The notes below the pieces were generated by a model. That model searched no databases. It was not told the origin of the DNA and worked only from the letters and a program-made list of their open reading frames with translations. This document shows positions 11,579 to 23,365 of a stretch of 64,000 nt of DNA, piece by piece. Positions within the stretch are counted from its first letter, which is position 1; each line of letters begins with the position of its first letter. Position numbers and translations under genes: made by a program. Source of the DNA: Brachypterus glaber (Eukaryota > Arthropoda > Insecta > Coleoptera > Kateretidae); the NCBI GenBank assembly GCA_958510825.1, contig OY294050.1, positions 5,805,340 through 5,869,339 on the forward strand. Reading direction: 5' to 3'.

Positions 11579-12295
11579 TATGAGGGGTTCAAAAGTCACC
11601 CCCCCCTTTTAACTTTTGAACGAGTTGAGATATCGACTTCAAATTTAGAACTCTTAAATAAGACAACTTAAACTATCTTTTAGCATGTATTTGATATTTT
11701 CAGCTCTTAAAATGTGGGCAGGGGGGCATGGGGGGACATTTTTTTAAATAGAAAGGCGGGTCGTGTGATACATCATTTTAAAGCTTATAAAATTCTTTAT
11801 TTAAACTAACATTTTTATTTTTTTTAAAAATGTTTTTTAAGGTTTTGATTTTTCAATTTTTTGTGCTAAAACATTCAATTTTTTAAGTTTTTTTTATAAA
11901 TTTTTATTTATGTCAACTAAAATTAGTTTGAAAGTATAATTAACATTTTTTTATGATGAAATTAGGCATTTTTAAAAAGTTATTTTTTTTTTAGAGGAAT
12001 TTTGACATTAATACCCATTTTCAACCCCATTTTAAACCCATTTTTTTTTTTAATTTAAAAATATGGAGTTAAATGGAGAATTTTATAAGCTTTAAAATGA
12101 CTTATTACACGACCCCCCTTTCCATTTAAAAAATGTGCCCCCATGCCCCCCTGCCCACATTTTAAGAGCTGAAAGTATTAAATATATGCTAAAAGATAGT
12201 TTAAGTTGGCTTATTTAAAAGTTCCAAATTTGAAGTCGATATCTCAACTGGTTTAAAAGTTAAAAGGGGGGGGGGGTGACTTTTGGACCGCTCTG
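11579..12295. mobile_element. R11 foldback element, copy 1
   Basis: A left arm of about 250 bp ('ttcaaaagtcaccc', 'gtgggcaggggggcatgg', 'cgtgtgatacatcatttt') is repeated in inverted order on the right ('ccatgcccccctgccca', 'gggtgacttttgg'). TA-rich flanks follow 'ctctg' at 12291-12295. The middle is low-complexity T/A sequence. A second copy lies at 29250-29835. It has no coding capacity. Confidence 0.8.
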
Positions 12296-12903
12296 TATAT
12301 ACAGAGTTTTTTTTTTAATAATTTTGACGTGTTTTAACCATTAAAGTCTGTCTAACAGACACTATCTTGGACAGTCGGTCTGTGATTGGTGCACTCCCTA
12401 AAGGAAACTAGATAAATTCACCTTGGAAAAATCTAAAATTGTTTTTTTTATGTTTAATACTTTTGGAGTTACCTGGGCCAATCGAGACGCCTAAAAAGTA
12501 TGCAAAAAAATTACAATTGAGATTATTAGAATAAAAATTGCCCAAAGAAATAAATTTGTTTCGGCGAAAATATCTTTTATTTATGACATGTATACCGCTT
12601 TACAAAACATAAAATAATTTATCAGGCTCGACTTTTATATATCTCATTTTCTTGTAGTGAGTGTAGCGCAATTTATTGTAACTTAGAATGTGACTTTAAG
12701 ACGGCCATTTTCTGTCGAAATTACACTTTTTTTCGATTAATATAACCGTCTAGAATAATACTCAAAATATAAAGTATCATTTTTGAAAAAGCAGATAGGA
12801 AAAATTTAGTTTTTTAAAATCTGGTGCTATAGGAGAATGTGAAAGATAAAGAATTGAAGAAAAGAGTATCTTATCGAAGCTTAATTAAAAAGAAAGGTAG
12901 GTA
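12296..12903. other. Intergenic, no gene seen
   Basis: AT-rich sequence with a small inverted motif 'gtctgtctaacagac' near 12346. No repeat partner or coding region is recognised. Confidence 0.5.
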
Positions 12904-12909
12904 TGCCCA

Positions 12910-13585
12910 TTAGGGTGAACCTTTATTTTTTTATTATCTTAAAATTTTCATTTGGGTAAGGGATAGTAAAAACAGCTAGCGACATCTACTGCTAAAACAA
13001 TTTTTAAACTCCTAGAGATATATGGAAAGGATTTGATTTTCGTAGTTGTCCTTACTACCGATATGTGGCTCTAAAGTGTGTTAAAAAGCACGAAATCGAT
13101 CAGTCACTTCGGAGGGACGACTGCGTTAATCAAACAAAATTAGTTTTAAGGAATAGTAAAAATTTTATATAGATTTTTGAAAATTGTAATTATCAAACAA
13201 TTTAATTTAGTTTATTATAAATTGAGTCCGTTTTAATACATTTTTAAAATGTTTGTTTACCGTTTGACTTACATTAAATAATTTTTTTGGTAGAAATTCG
13301 TAAGTTTTAGTGTTGGCAGATCTTCGGCATGGGTTAGAGTCGTTTGATCGTTTTGTAATTTGGCACACAATTTTGTATGCTTCTTAAAAAGGAAAAAACA
13401 AAAAGATTTCAAGGCATTTAAATTTTTACTTATACGAAAATTACAGACAATTTTCATCGATTTTTTACTAATTTTAGGGGCCCAATTAGGACCCTTGGAG
13501 AAGTTTGATCACTCTTATATTTTCACAATTTTCTAGTTACACATTAAAATTTCAAGATAATAAAAAAATATAAGTTCCACCCTAA
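12910..13585. mobile_element. 676-bp TIR element with 6-bp target duplication
   Basis: The left end 'ttagggtgaacc' and right end 'ggttccaccctaa' type sequence form inverted repeats of about 40 bp that also share 'ttttttattatctt'. The hexamer TGCCCA stands immediately outside on both sides (12904-12909 and 13586-13591), as expected for a target site duplication. No transposase frame is present; the 62-codon minus frame inside has no recognisable features. The superfamily is not assigned. Confidence 0.75.
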
Positions 13586-13861
13586 TGCCCATAGGCATAG
13601 AATGGAATTGTAGGGTTTTGAAAAATTTAGGGATAGGACGAGGTGTAGAGCTGTCCCAAAGCAGTCTAAGAAATGACAGGCAAGTTATCCAATGATAATG
13701 ATGTTAGTACAAGAATTTAGCGTTTTACGTTTGTAGCCATATTTGCTGTGTCGACTTTAAAACCAAACTTAATTTTGTTCTGCTGTAGTTTTGTTATCAG
13801 TAACAGTACAGAAACAGTTAGTTTGTATCATGTGGTTAAATAGATATTTCAATTAAGAGAA

Positions 13862-14192
13862 TCACAAAGCAATGTGTGTGTAGTTGTCATTTCCAAGATA
13901 AGTTTTGGCGAAATCTGAAACATATTTCAAATCTGATAAGTCGGTTAGTAATGTGACGTTATTTTCTACCATCGTTTGCACTGATATTGCCAATATATTC
14001 ATTTGGGTTCGCCCTATCCGGTTATATCCGTTACATTTGAATAAATTAGTGATTATTCTATACAGTGTATTCAAGAAGTCTAGTACTTTATTTGGGTTAT
14101 TAGTATGATTATTAACACAGGCCCACAAAAAAATTGTGAGTCTTGGATTCCAATATGATATTCCTATGTATGATTTCCCGCTGAATCTGAAT
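13862..14192 (-). CDS. Unidentified protein-like ORF (about 110 codons)
   Basis: A minus-strand frame enters from the edge of R3 copy 2 and ends with a stop at 13862-13864. The product has mixed composition, without the low-complexity runs typical of spurious frames here, e.g. NPRLTIFLWACVNNHT, ITNLFKCNGYNRIGRTQMN and FAKTYLGNDNYTHIAL. The N-terminal residues of the longest frame come from R3 sequence, so the original start is lost. I do not recognise the family. It may be a fragment of a mobile-element, viral-derived or host gene, or chance. Confidence 0.3.
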
Positions 14193-14595
14193 GGAGCTCT
14201 GTACAACTAGAATTATGAAACAAAAGGCGTCTACCCTATCTCTATCTCATTTGTGCTACACTTTCCAGCCAACCAAATAAATACTGTATTTGTTTTTCAT
14301 ACAACAAATACAGTATTTATTTGGTTGGCCGGAAAGTGTAGTACTGAGCGGCACGAACGAACATAGCTAATGTGAATCTGTAGAATAAGATAATTCTACT
14401 AAAATTTAGATGGCGCCAGTAATTTCTTTAATCAAAATAATATAGTTACACTTTTCGCCCGGCCAAGTAAATATTGTATTTGTTCAACAAAGAACAAATA
14501 CAGAATTTGTTTTGTTGGGTGGAAGTGGGAGTGTATTCCATCCTTTTTGGGCAGCACTCTTGTCCCTGTCTAATCTAACGGGAGAAATCGCCATT
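14193..14595 (+). mobile_element. R3 dispersed element, copy 2
   Basis: Matches copy 1 throughout, with the same start 'ggagctct' and end 'gaaatcgccatt'. The internal hairpin spans 14253-14344 with one arm substitution. It abuts the unidentified minus-strand ORF at 13862-14192. Confidence 0.8.
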
Positions 14596-14785
14596 CGCAA
14601 CCCATCAGGATTTTGATATATCCTTAAAAAACACCCGAAAAACTACTGAAACCGCTAAAATCATCTATGCCATACCACTGTCACCCCCCTATCCTCAAGT
14701 TGCTAATTCTATAACCCCAAAATCCCATAATCACCTAACCTCATAATACCATAGCCGCATAACCTCAAAACCCTCATTAAGTAGA

Positions 14786-14945
14786 AAAATCTAGTTTGGA
14801 AAAACAGACGGACGCATAAATGTTTTATACTGATTTCGACTCGGAATGGTCTAAAGCGTCGAGAAATGTGAAAAAAACGTGGTCAAAGATTTTGACTTTT
14901 CGGCGAAGATTTCAATACATCGGCACTCTTAGTAGCACTAAGTGC
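14786..14945 (-). repeat. R19 repeat, copy 1
   Basis: Reverse complement of 24300-24460. Shared pieces include 'gtggtcaaagattttgactt', 'cggcgaagatttcaatacat' and the palindromic 'cggcactcttagtagcac'. A 'cagacggacg' segment marks the side that in copy 2 expands into a GTCT microsatellite. Confidence 0.75.
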
Positions 14946-15059
14946 CTATTTAAATTACAATTCGAACAATAACTATTGGACTATTTAGGTTACTTTTTCG
15001 AACGAAATAAGTATTTATTAATAAGCCAACAGTAACTTTTCTATGTTTGGACTTTTTAT

Positions 15060-15400
15060 GTATAATCATACATAAAAATGCATAATTATGTATGGGTATA
15101 TGCATAATTATGTATTTTAACAGATAAACCTATGCCTAATTATGTATGATCAATGATCATACATAAAATTTTAAATTTTGGCGAAGGCGCACCATATCTG
15201 ACCATGCATGACAAAGTTTTTGTATGATTATGCATAATTAATAATTATTTATTATGCATAACTCGGTTAATTATACCTAAAATTAAGTATAATTATGCAT
15301 CATAATGTAAGATATACCGGGTCAAATTTATACATGGTCAAAACCCAGACATAATCATACAAAATTATACATATTTATGCATACTCATACTCATACTTTT
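15060..15400. repeat. Cluster of ATGCATAATTAT-type motifs
   Basis: About ten variants of 'tgcataattatgta' / 'atgattatgcataatta' occur in roughly 340 bp on both strands, several as palindromes. No regular period is visible. It could be a decayed repeat or a cluster of homeodomain/POU-like sites. A 'ttttggcgaaggcgc' motif lies inside at 15174-15190. Confidence 0.5.
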
Positions 15401-15420
15401 TTCTTCGATGGTTTATTAAT

Positions 15421-15977
15421 TTTTTACTCAATAATGGAAATAACAGGGAATCTCGCCTTCCAGCGGCGCTAAAAGTGGCTGCCAACTTTGAGATGTATTC
15501 GATAGGACACAAGTTGTGTTTCTTTAGTAATTAGCAGATAATGTCGTTAAAAAGTCACGGTTTAATTAATTAATGTCATTTATTTTGGAGGGGAGTTAAA
15601 ATAACGCAACTACGATTTTTTTCAGTGTCTATTATTTTTTAGTCGATAATGGAAATAACAAGGAATTTCGCCTTCCAGCGGCGCTAAAAGTGGCTGCAGA
15701 CTTTGAGATGTATTCGAAAGGACACACGTCGTGTTTCTTTAGTAATTAGCAGGTATAACGTTAAAATGTCACGGTTTACTTAATTAATGTCATTTATTTT
15801 AGAGGGGAGTTAAAATAACGCAACTACGATTTTTTTCAGTGTCTATTATTTTTTAGTCGATAATGGAAATAACAAGGAATCTCACCTTCCAGCGGCGCTA
15901 AAAGTGGCTGCAAACATTGAGATGTATTCGAAAGGACACACGTCGTGTTTCTTTAGTAATTAGCAGGTAAAACCCGG
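15421..15977 (+). repeat. 215-bp tandem array (2.6 units)
   Basis: 'ataatggaaataac' recurs at 15431, 15646 and 15860, giving a 214-215 bp period. Each unit contains 'cgccttccagcggcgctaaa' (one variant in unit 3), 'gtgtttctttagtaattagc' and 'gagttaaaataacgcaac'. Units differ by scattered substitutions, more than in the 231-bp array downstream. It is satellite-like, or the repeat region of an unidentified element. Confidence 0.85.
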
Positions 15978-17338
15978 CATTTACCACTTTAATTACTTTT
16001 GTTATCCGGTTTCTCTAATGTGCTTCCACGTAATACGAATACTCTGCTTTGTTGTGCCTTAATTATCAGTAATCTAACCCAACATACATTATCTATAACT
16101 AACTCTGCAGTTATTTTGTTGTAAATTGAGTGACCAAATGGTTAGGTGACTTTTAATATACCGGGTGAATCAAATATAAGATAGGTGAGCCAATTATTGC
16201 CACGTTCCTAATACTGCCACCCCCTCTTAAACTTATTAGTTCGTCCCCTGTGTCATAGATGACACTAACAGTAAATCTCTTACATCAAAAAGATGCCTGT
16301 AAATATGTATGTAACTATGAGGTATCTGGATCCAGTTGTATAAAATTGTGCTGACTGTCTCAAGCTGGCTAGCATCGATTATTGCAGGCCAAGAAGGTAA
16401 TAAGGTAGGCACAAATATGCACTTTCTTGGCCCATATTTTGTTTCACTCAATAAAGAAAGAAATAAAGATTGTTGTCTAAGTAGATGTGTTCCTAATAGT
16501 GCCATGCGAAGTAGTTAACAACAAAAAAATGACAACAAAACAAACAAAATAAGAAAAGAAAGTAACGAAGAAATCAAAGAGTTCTGAATATTAGTTTTAT
16601 TTTTCATGCGAAAAGAATCGCCAGGCCGATATAAGATTGTAATCGATACGTACATAAAGAGTGCGTGGGGCTTACTACAAACGATAAATTGATTTGTTCT
16701 TTACTTTTATTGCCTGTACTGTCCTGTACTCTGGAAATATTTTAGACGTGATTTCCTAATATTGTCAGTTTGTAATTTTTTTAAAAAGCAACAATATTTT
16801 TTTTTAAGCTATTACAATTTGTTAATTTTTACCTATTAGAATAAAGATATGTTTATTGTTAATGTTGTGAAGTTTCAAGTGATTATAAATAAATTTGGAT
16901 GCAGTAAAAAATTAAATGTCTTAACATGGCAATATTTGGCACAATTACCTTGTTAATTCAAACCTTGTGATCTATTTACTTACACTCACTTTATGTATAA
17001 ATAGAACCTTAAAATTTGGCATGATGAATGATGACAGTCAGTTGGTTAAACATTTTAACTTTTTGGTAACGTAATTATTTCTTTGACTGTGGGATTAAAA
17101 TATTGAGAAAAAGGTGTATTTCACAAAATTATCCCCGATATCAATCTGAGATAGTCAATCTCTCCTTTCGTGTTTGTGAATGTATAATAAGGTCTATTAT
17201 ACTCAAATGTATACTCACGGCCTCAAAGGCCCTTGGAGGTAGGTTATAATTAAGAATTTTTTGAGACAGGGTTAAAATTGGCCATGTTTTATTGATTATA
17301 GCTTCAAGCTACTAAAACTGACATTTTCTTTTTAAATA
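15978..17338. other. Intergenic, no confident gene
   Basis: The motif 'cctaata.tgcca' recurs near 16207, 16492 and (as tgtca) 16755, suggesting a decayed repeat. The overlapping frames at 16236-16518 lie on opposite strands and carry no recognised domain, so I do not call them genes. Confidence 0.4.
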
Positions 17339-17668
17339 AAACAGTATATTACAAACCGAGTACGCGAACCTGGTTTTTAGTGCACCAAGTACGCGAACCT
17401 AGTTTTTAGTGCACCTCGCAAAAAAAGCACTCGATGTGCACTGAAATGGTTTGCGTCAAGGTGCGTATAGTATTTTTCATACGACCTAACGTCTTAAAAT
17501 AAAACGTAAAAATTATCTTAAAACTAGTTTGTCAATTTGAGGTTATGTTTGACGTTTACTAATTTTCTGACAGCGGATATGTAAAATCAGCCGATCGTCA
17601 CTTCCAAACCATTGTCATAGGCAACGGGTGGGAAATAGGCACTAACTACTAACTAGGTCGTAGGAAAA
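17339..17668 (-). repeat. R6 repeat, full copy, minus orientation
   Basis: Reverse complement of 23366-23646. It begins at the AGTATATT end, carries the hairpin region with 'gcaaaaaaagcactcgatg', then 'caaattgacaaac'-type body sequence, and ends 'ctaactaggtcgtagg'. It has an internal duplication of about 36 bp ('gtacgcgaacct.gtttttagtgcac' twice) absent from the other copy. Confidence 0.8.
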
Positions 17669-17675
17669 TAATATT

Positions 17676-18580
17676 AGAGGAAAGTCGCCTAATTTCGGAT
17701 ACCATTTACAATGTATTCAATATTTAATACTCGGTATTACTTTTTGATATTTTTTTTATATAACCAGATACAACTTATTATAGCGAACCATGATTTATTA
17801 TAAAATCAATTTTATTACAGTTTATTTTTTCCAAAAAACACGGTTAAAAAAAATCAGCGCATTTTTGTGCATTTGAAAAAGGGCTCCTAATTTCGGACAT
17901 ATCCGAAAAAATTTTTTCAAGAGTAGTTCTGGATCCCATTGCTTATGTTTCTTGTTATTCCTTCACATTTAAGACGTAATTTAATCATTAAGCGATTTTC
18001 TACGAAATACTATAGGAACTATAATTTTAGATTCCCAATTTCGAATATCTTAGTATCTTAGGTAATTTTCGTTTTTTCAAAATTGTTTATCTTAGTTTGT
18101 TGTATCATTATAAAAAAAATAATTAATGGTTGGTTATCCTGAATAATAATTACCTTGCGGATATCCGAAATTGGGAATCAAATGCACAAAAATGGTCTAT
18201 CCGAAATTAGGCAACTTTCTGCTTTTTAGATTAGAAATTTGTAGCATGTTTACGTTTTCAAATTGCTTAATTATGAATAGTGGATCAACTTAACTAACAT
18301 CATAACTTACCCAAGACAGAATCACGAACTTTTATAACGATTATTAATAAAATAAACAAGCATAATAATGCAACTGAGCACAAAACTGCCATTTGCAATA
18401 TAAACGATTTGTGCTGCCATTTAAAGGGGAGAAGCTCTACCGTTATCATATTACAGGACGGATTTAGTTTGACTTTTGGCTTCACATAAAAGTAGGTTTC
18501 TGTTTACCTTTGCAGACAGTATCTTAAATACACTACTATCCGAAATTTGGAAACCATCCGAAATTAGGCGCATTTCCTCT
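17676..18580. mobile_element. 905-bp TIR element with iterated CCTAATTTCGGA boxes
   Basis: The left end 'agaggaaagtcgcctaattt' and right end 'aaattaggcgcatttcctct' form inverted repeats of about 26 bp. The pentamer ATATT flanks both sides. Inside, boxes like CCTAATTTCGGA or its complement recur at about 17689, 17886, 18035, 18168, 18199, 18538 and 18556. No transposase frame is evident. It is probably non-autonomous, and the superfamily is unassigned. Confidence 0.7.
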
Positions 18581-19088
18581 ATATTAGTAATTGAATCAGC
18601 AAAAAAAAACTAACTAAGGTATAGTTTTGCCTTTGGTATACAAATATTTTGAAAGCAGTGGCATAATAAATTCTCAGTTCTTAATAACTCTTTGCCTGCA
18701 CAATTTTTCCATTTTAATTAAATGATTTTATCAGGCGTACCAAGCTTTATATTTAAAATTTCACTGTTATATTATAACGACATTAAATTAAACAACTTTC
18801 TACATGATTTTTATCAACCTTAACGTAATTAGGTAATTAGGGGTAAGTAATTTAGTTATTATACCCTTTAGAATAAAAAAATCTAATATTTTTTTATAAA
18901 CCTGGCACTTAATCTAGCTGAGTAAAAAAATAGATCAAGGCAGCTATGATTAGTAGTTTAAAAATTACTTTTATCCAATACATACATATAATGAGACAAT
19001 TACCAGCTTTATTTTAAATAAATAAACTCAATAATAACCCCCGCGTGGCTTTTACTTTATTGAGTGGATAATTATTTATTTTACCCAC
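18581..19088. other. Intergenic, no gene seen
   Basis: AT-rich with no conserved frame. A 'tttattgagtggata' segment near 19050 resembles the inverted 'tttacccactc' sequences at 19081 and 19314. Confidence 0.45.
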
Positions 19089-19178
19089 TCAACTGTCGAA
19101 GTCAAATTATTTTCTTGTAAATGTCATTAAAATTCAACTGTCGAAGTCAAATTATTTTCTTGTAAATGTCATTAAAAT
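19089..19178 (+). repeat. 45-bp tandem duplication (2 units)
   Basis: 'tcaactgtcgaagtcaaatt' starts at 19089 and again at 19134. The two units are identical, indicating a recent duplication. Confidence 0.9.
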
Positions 19179-19252
19179 TTTTAATAAAAATATGAATTTC
19201 TAGGCTATTTATTGGATAAAACCTTGTATGACACTCATGGGTAAAGCTCTCG

Positions 19253-19292
19253 AAAATTAACCTGCTTGGCTGACGCCTCGCAGGTTAATTTT
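19253..19292. repeat. Short hairpin
   Basis: 'aaaattaacctgc' (19253-19265) is perfectly complementary to 'gcaggttaatttt' (19280-19292) around a 14-base GC-rich loop. Outer sequence 'actcatgggtaaag' and 'tactttacccac' extends the symmetry imperfectly. Confidence 0.8.
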
Positions 19293-19361
19293 CTCATGGG
19301 CAATATCTTACTTTACCCACTAGTACAATAAATAACTATTAGATATATTTTTACTATAGTC

Positions 19362-19409
19362 ATTGTGCTTATGACAATTTTTGACATTGTGCTTATGACA
19401 ATTTTTGAC
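19362..19409 (+). repeat. 24-bp tandem duplication (2 units)
   Basis: 'attgtgcttatgacaatttt' plus 'tgac' occurs at 19362-19385 and again at 19386-19409, identical. Confidence 0.9.
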
Positions 19410-20518
19410 ATTTAGGTTAAACTGACTGTCAATTAAAATTTGCCCTTTTTGAACCAAGCCTTAGATATATTTTTCTATGTTCTACATGCTTTTATGAGGT
19501 CTAAATTATTTATTTAGCACCTCAAGAAACTTTTTGAAAATCTTATTGTATTTCATTTTCATATATCTATTAATTAATATTGTGCGTCACAATTTGTGAT
19601 ACATTATAGGCAAACAGGTTTAGCGCCGCAGGCGAAAAAATTAAAAAATTTTAAGGTCACGCAATTAACAAACACCTCAGACTTAAAAAAAACATATTAT
19701 ATAAAAATTTAACTAGCTAAGGAAAACTCTAAAAATTTAACTCATACGATTTTTTTAGATTAAACATTTCTCAGACACAGGTATGCAAATTATTTTAGCT
19801 ATTAATTAAAATTGGAAAATCAGTTAAGCGCCGCAGGCTAAATTTTTTAGAATTTTCCAGGACAAGTAAATTATTTTATGAAACCTTTTAATTAAAATTG
19901 TTCGCGGCGCGACGCGAAGGCATTCTCATTAGATTTTTTTTATTATACAAGGTTAAAAGTGCATAGATAGGTGGCTTAAAAAACGCCAGGCGGGGCTCAA
20001 GGAAAATGCTATGGGGGACTGAAACCAAGGCCAGTGAGAGCTTAGCCCCCCTCGCCCCCGCTAGTTACGGCCTTGATGCAAGGAGTTCATAAAAGAAAAA
20101 CAGTTTTTTATTGTTTTTCACGCGTGAAAAACTGTGCACGGTTCGTGGCTATATTTTGATGTGTTAAAGGATTAATTTCTGCAAAAATGTCCTAGTAACA
20201 CATCGTGCTTCATCACATAGCGCATTCTTCATAAGAACATCAATTTCTTAGTTAAATTTTACCTGATTCGCGTATCTGTTCAAAATTTCGTAACAAATCA
20301 CAAGTGACAGTTTGGAATGCAATAATAGCGGTTTTGACAAAAACGTCGGGCTTAGACAAGCGCGGGTTTAAGCTTAAAACCGTCTCAAACAAATCTTTAT
20401 CAAATTAAAATTTACTGGAGTAATATTATAGGAAATTCGCCGTATATCATTTAATATGCACGTGCTTAGAATTCTCGCTTGTCTATTTTATCGTGATTAC
20501 AGGCTAAAAACTTGAAAT
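19410..20518. other. Intergenic, no gene seen
   Basis: 'agcgccgcaggc' occurs at about 19621 and 19826 as a spaced direct repeat, and a CG-containing stretch lies near 19905-20060. No supported coding region. Confidence 0.45.
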
Positions 20519-20651
20519 GATTTAAAACACAAGATTCAAACACTAATTTTTAACTTTTATTAGCCTAAAAGTTATAGTTTTAAAAGATTAAAACACTAGA
20601 TTCAAAACCTGATGTTAAACTTTTGTTATAGTAAAAGTTATAGTTTTTTAA
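20519..20651 (+). repeat. 66-bp imperfect tandem duplication
   Basis: 'gatttaaaacacaagattca' and 'gattaaaacactagattcaa' head two adjacent units, both ending 'aaaagttatagttttt'. Divergence between them shows this is an older event. Confidence 0.7.
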
Positions 20652-20689
20652 AAAAACAAAAAAAAATGTTTAAACTTCCTTTGAGTTTT

Positions 20690-21080
20690 TACTATACCTC
20701 GAGTTTACCAAATACAATCCCAACTTGAACTATGAACTCAATTAAAAATATATAGCTCAAAGGGTTATAGACTTTCATAGCAATTTTTAGTGGTTGTAAC
20801 TTGGATATATCCATTTTGTAAAATGTTTAGCAAAATATTGGTCCATTTTTGGTAAAACAATGCAATTTTTTGCAACACGGCCCATTTTTCAAAATTAATA
20901 GATTTATTTTCAGCAAAAAATAGATTTATTTTTAGTTAGGCCTGTGTATCGATTTGGTTTGGACATAACTATACGTCATATAAGGCGTTCTCGGGTTATC
21001 ATGGCCACAATTTTTTTTTCTAGAGAACTGCGGACAGACTGACAGACAAAAATCAGTTAAATAATAAATTTAAAAAAATA
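20690..21080 (+). repeat. GACA-family repeat, copy at 20.7-21.1 kb
   Basis: 'ttctcgggttatcatggcc' and 'acagactgacagac' match the layout seen at 27 kb, 42.7 kb and 47.5 kb, where a 'gttatcgtg..cacaa' phrase precedes GACA units. Low-complexity flanks make the boundaries uncertain. Confidence 0.5.
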
Positions 21081-21689
21081 AACCATAGATGAAACTTTTT
21101 TTTGATGGATATTTATCCTGGGCTCGTTTCATATGAGGTAGATGCTTTCCAATGGTGTGCATCTTATTTTTACATATTTCAAATTGTCTACTATATACCG
21201 TATAAACCAAATATTGATTTTTATATACAACTTATAAGTTAAATTCCTTATATTGATAACCTCAGAGTTATATTTTTTACAAATTCAAAAAATGGTTATA
21301 TATCAAGTATTTCTATCTCTTATTCACTAAATAAAAATTAATTGATTGAAATTTTGAAATTTTTTGTCAAGTGAACATTAGTATGGTATTATATTTTTCA
21401 GAAATTGTAGCCATACTGAAATTTGAGTCCGTGCAACGTATGGGATCACGGCTAGTACAAAATAAACTTGTTGAAATTGCATTTTTTAAAATTTATTTAT
21501 TGATGATGACCAATGAGTTATAGTCTGTGAGTTCGAATGCGTTTTAGAGTATTCAAGCCTTCCATAATAACTGAAATACCAATAAACAAAACCTTAACGT
21601 ATTTTTTTAGCACTATAGCTCAAGAAACGAAAAAAAAAACCATTTGGATGTTAGGTAAATTAGGTAAATTAGGAGGATATAAAATTTTG

Positions 21690-21950
21690 TGCGACCAAAA
21701 TGCCAACAAAAATGTTAGTCCTTTAATATCAAATTTAGGTGTTGCATTCAAGAATACATTTTTGCTTAGTTTTAAATAAAGAATCGCCCCGCAACATTAA
21801 AATTTTATTGGTGCTTATTTTGTTTGGTTCAATATATCCATCTTCAAAGGGCCGTAGCTCCCTTAGGACTTACTTTCGGACATATGTTCCTTCGTTGGTT
21901 TTTCATGTTTAATGATGTAGAATCATCCCTTTTATTTCGCGCCAAGACTG
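21690..21950 (-). mobile_element. R2 element fragment, copy D
   Basis: 'tttaatatcaaatttaggtg', 'cattaaaattttattggtgc' and 'gggccgtagctcccttagg' match copy C in the same order. The terminal part near 21890-21950 is strongly diverged. The frame at 21537-21779 overlaps this repeat and is not a gene. Confidence 0.7.
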
Positions 21951-23365
21951 CAAACGCCGTTTAGTTAGGAGGGTTTTTATTTGTAGGGAAATGAGCTCTC
22001 GATATGAACCGAGTCATTGTAATTTGTGTGTGTCCCGGGACCTGGGTCCATTAATATTTATGGAGAAATTCGGGATGAAAATGCAATACCCTAACCATAT
22101 ACTAATCTAAAACATGTTGACATATTTAGGCATTGTTTTAAACAGAGATGCAGATAGAGATATTATTTGAACAAAAGAAGGGTTATAATTGGTTTCTACA
22201 AAGACAAATATTAATATTATCTCTCTCTAAATACAGTGAAAAAATACTTAGTTTGTAAGTACTTAAATCAGATGTTTTGCTTGATTGAAGTTGAATTCGT
22301 ATCTTACTTAGTCCAAGAGGTTAAAACTTAAATTAAGTCAAAGGTTTGGACTTGGTTTAAATAATAAAATCACTTGAAATGAATTTTAAAGAAACTTAAA
22401 TAAAATATGACATATATTCAATAGAAATTTTGTTATTCAAAGCAAGCAGTTTTACTTGGTTCAGGCTTTAACCTCTTGGTTTAGGTAAGATACGTATTTA
22501 ATTTTAACTAAACAAAACATTTAAGTATATAATATATATACGCTTGCGAATATACAAACGTTTAAGCCAATTGGTTATTAGGAAACTAATTCGTCTGAAG
22601 TACCTACCTCTATCTCCGGCAGATGAAAAAATAATAGTCATTTGAAATGTAGTCAGATAGAGTAACAAACGATAGCGTATTGTAGAGAATTAGAAAAAGC
22701 AAATATTATCGAAAGGGCAACTTGGAAAAATGGATTAAATGGTGAATATGAAAGTTTACTTAAAGATATTTTTGAGAGCGAACTAAGACTTAGGACCTCG
22801 CTTAGGACTAGGACTCCTAGTTCTAGTCTAAGAGTTAAAAGAAAGTACGTATTTTATGGAAATGAAAGAATTGGCTATGAAGAGTTGCTTCAAACCAGAC
22901 TTTAGACAAATAACTTGAACTACAATGTTTAATTCTAATTTTTACGGAAAAGTTATCCTCGAGTAGAAAAAACATGTTTGCATAGTGTTTTTTTTGCTCA
23001 TAACGCTTAGCGGTTTAAGAAACGCATTGAATCAGTAAAAGAGCTGGTGAATATTTCATCACGTCGGAGATTTTTGTCCGTGATAGTGAATATTTTATGA
23101 GCATTTGGATGCACAAGAATTACCAGCTCTACGATAACAGGAGTGCCCCTTTTACTTTACTTTTCCGGCATAGTTTTATTAATCAACGAGAAAAACACTG
23201 GTTTTATACTAATTCTTTTATTAAGAAAATACATAGGTACTACAAATATTAACTCTTATAAATTATTTATTTATTATTTATTATTATTATTTGATATATT
23301 TAAAAAGACAAAGAGGGCTTCAAATAAGCCTATACTTGTGATAATGATCAAAAAAAATCCTAGGA
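21951..23365. other. Intergenic, no gene seen
   Basis: Contains a small palindrome near 22801-22832 ('cttaggactaggactcct'). I find no coding region or repeat partner in the window. Confidence 0.45.

Noticed and set aside
15421..15977. CRISPR-like array
   Set aside because: The units are 215-bp contiguous tandem repeats without unique spacers, in eukaryotic DNA.
16236..16518. Overlapping 89-codon minus and 60-codon plus frames
   Set aside because: Both strands are open over the same bases, neither resembles a known family, and nearby motifs suggest a decayed repeat.
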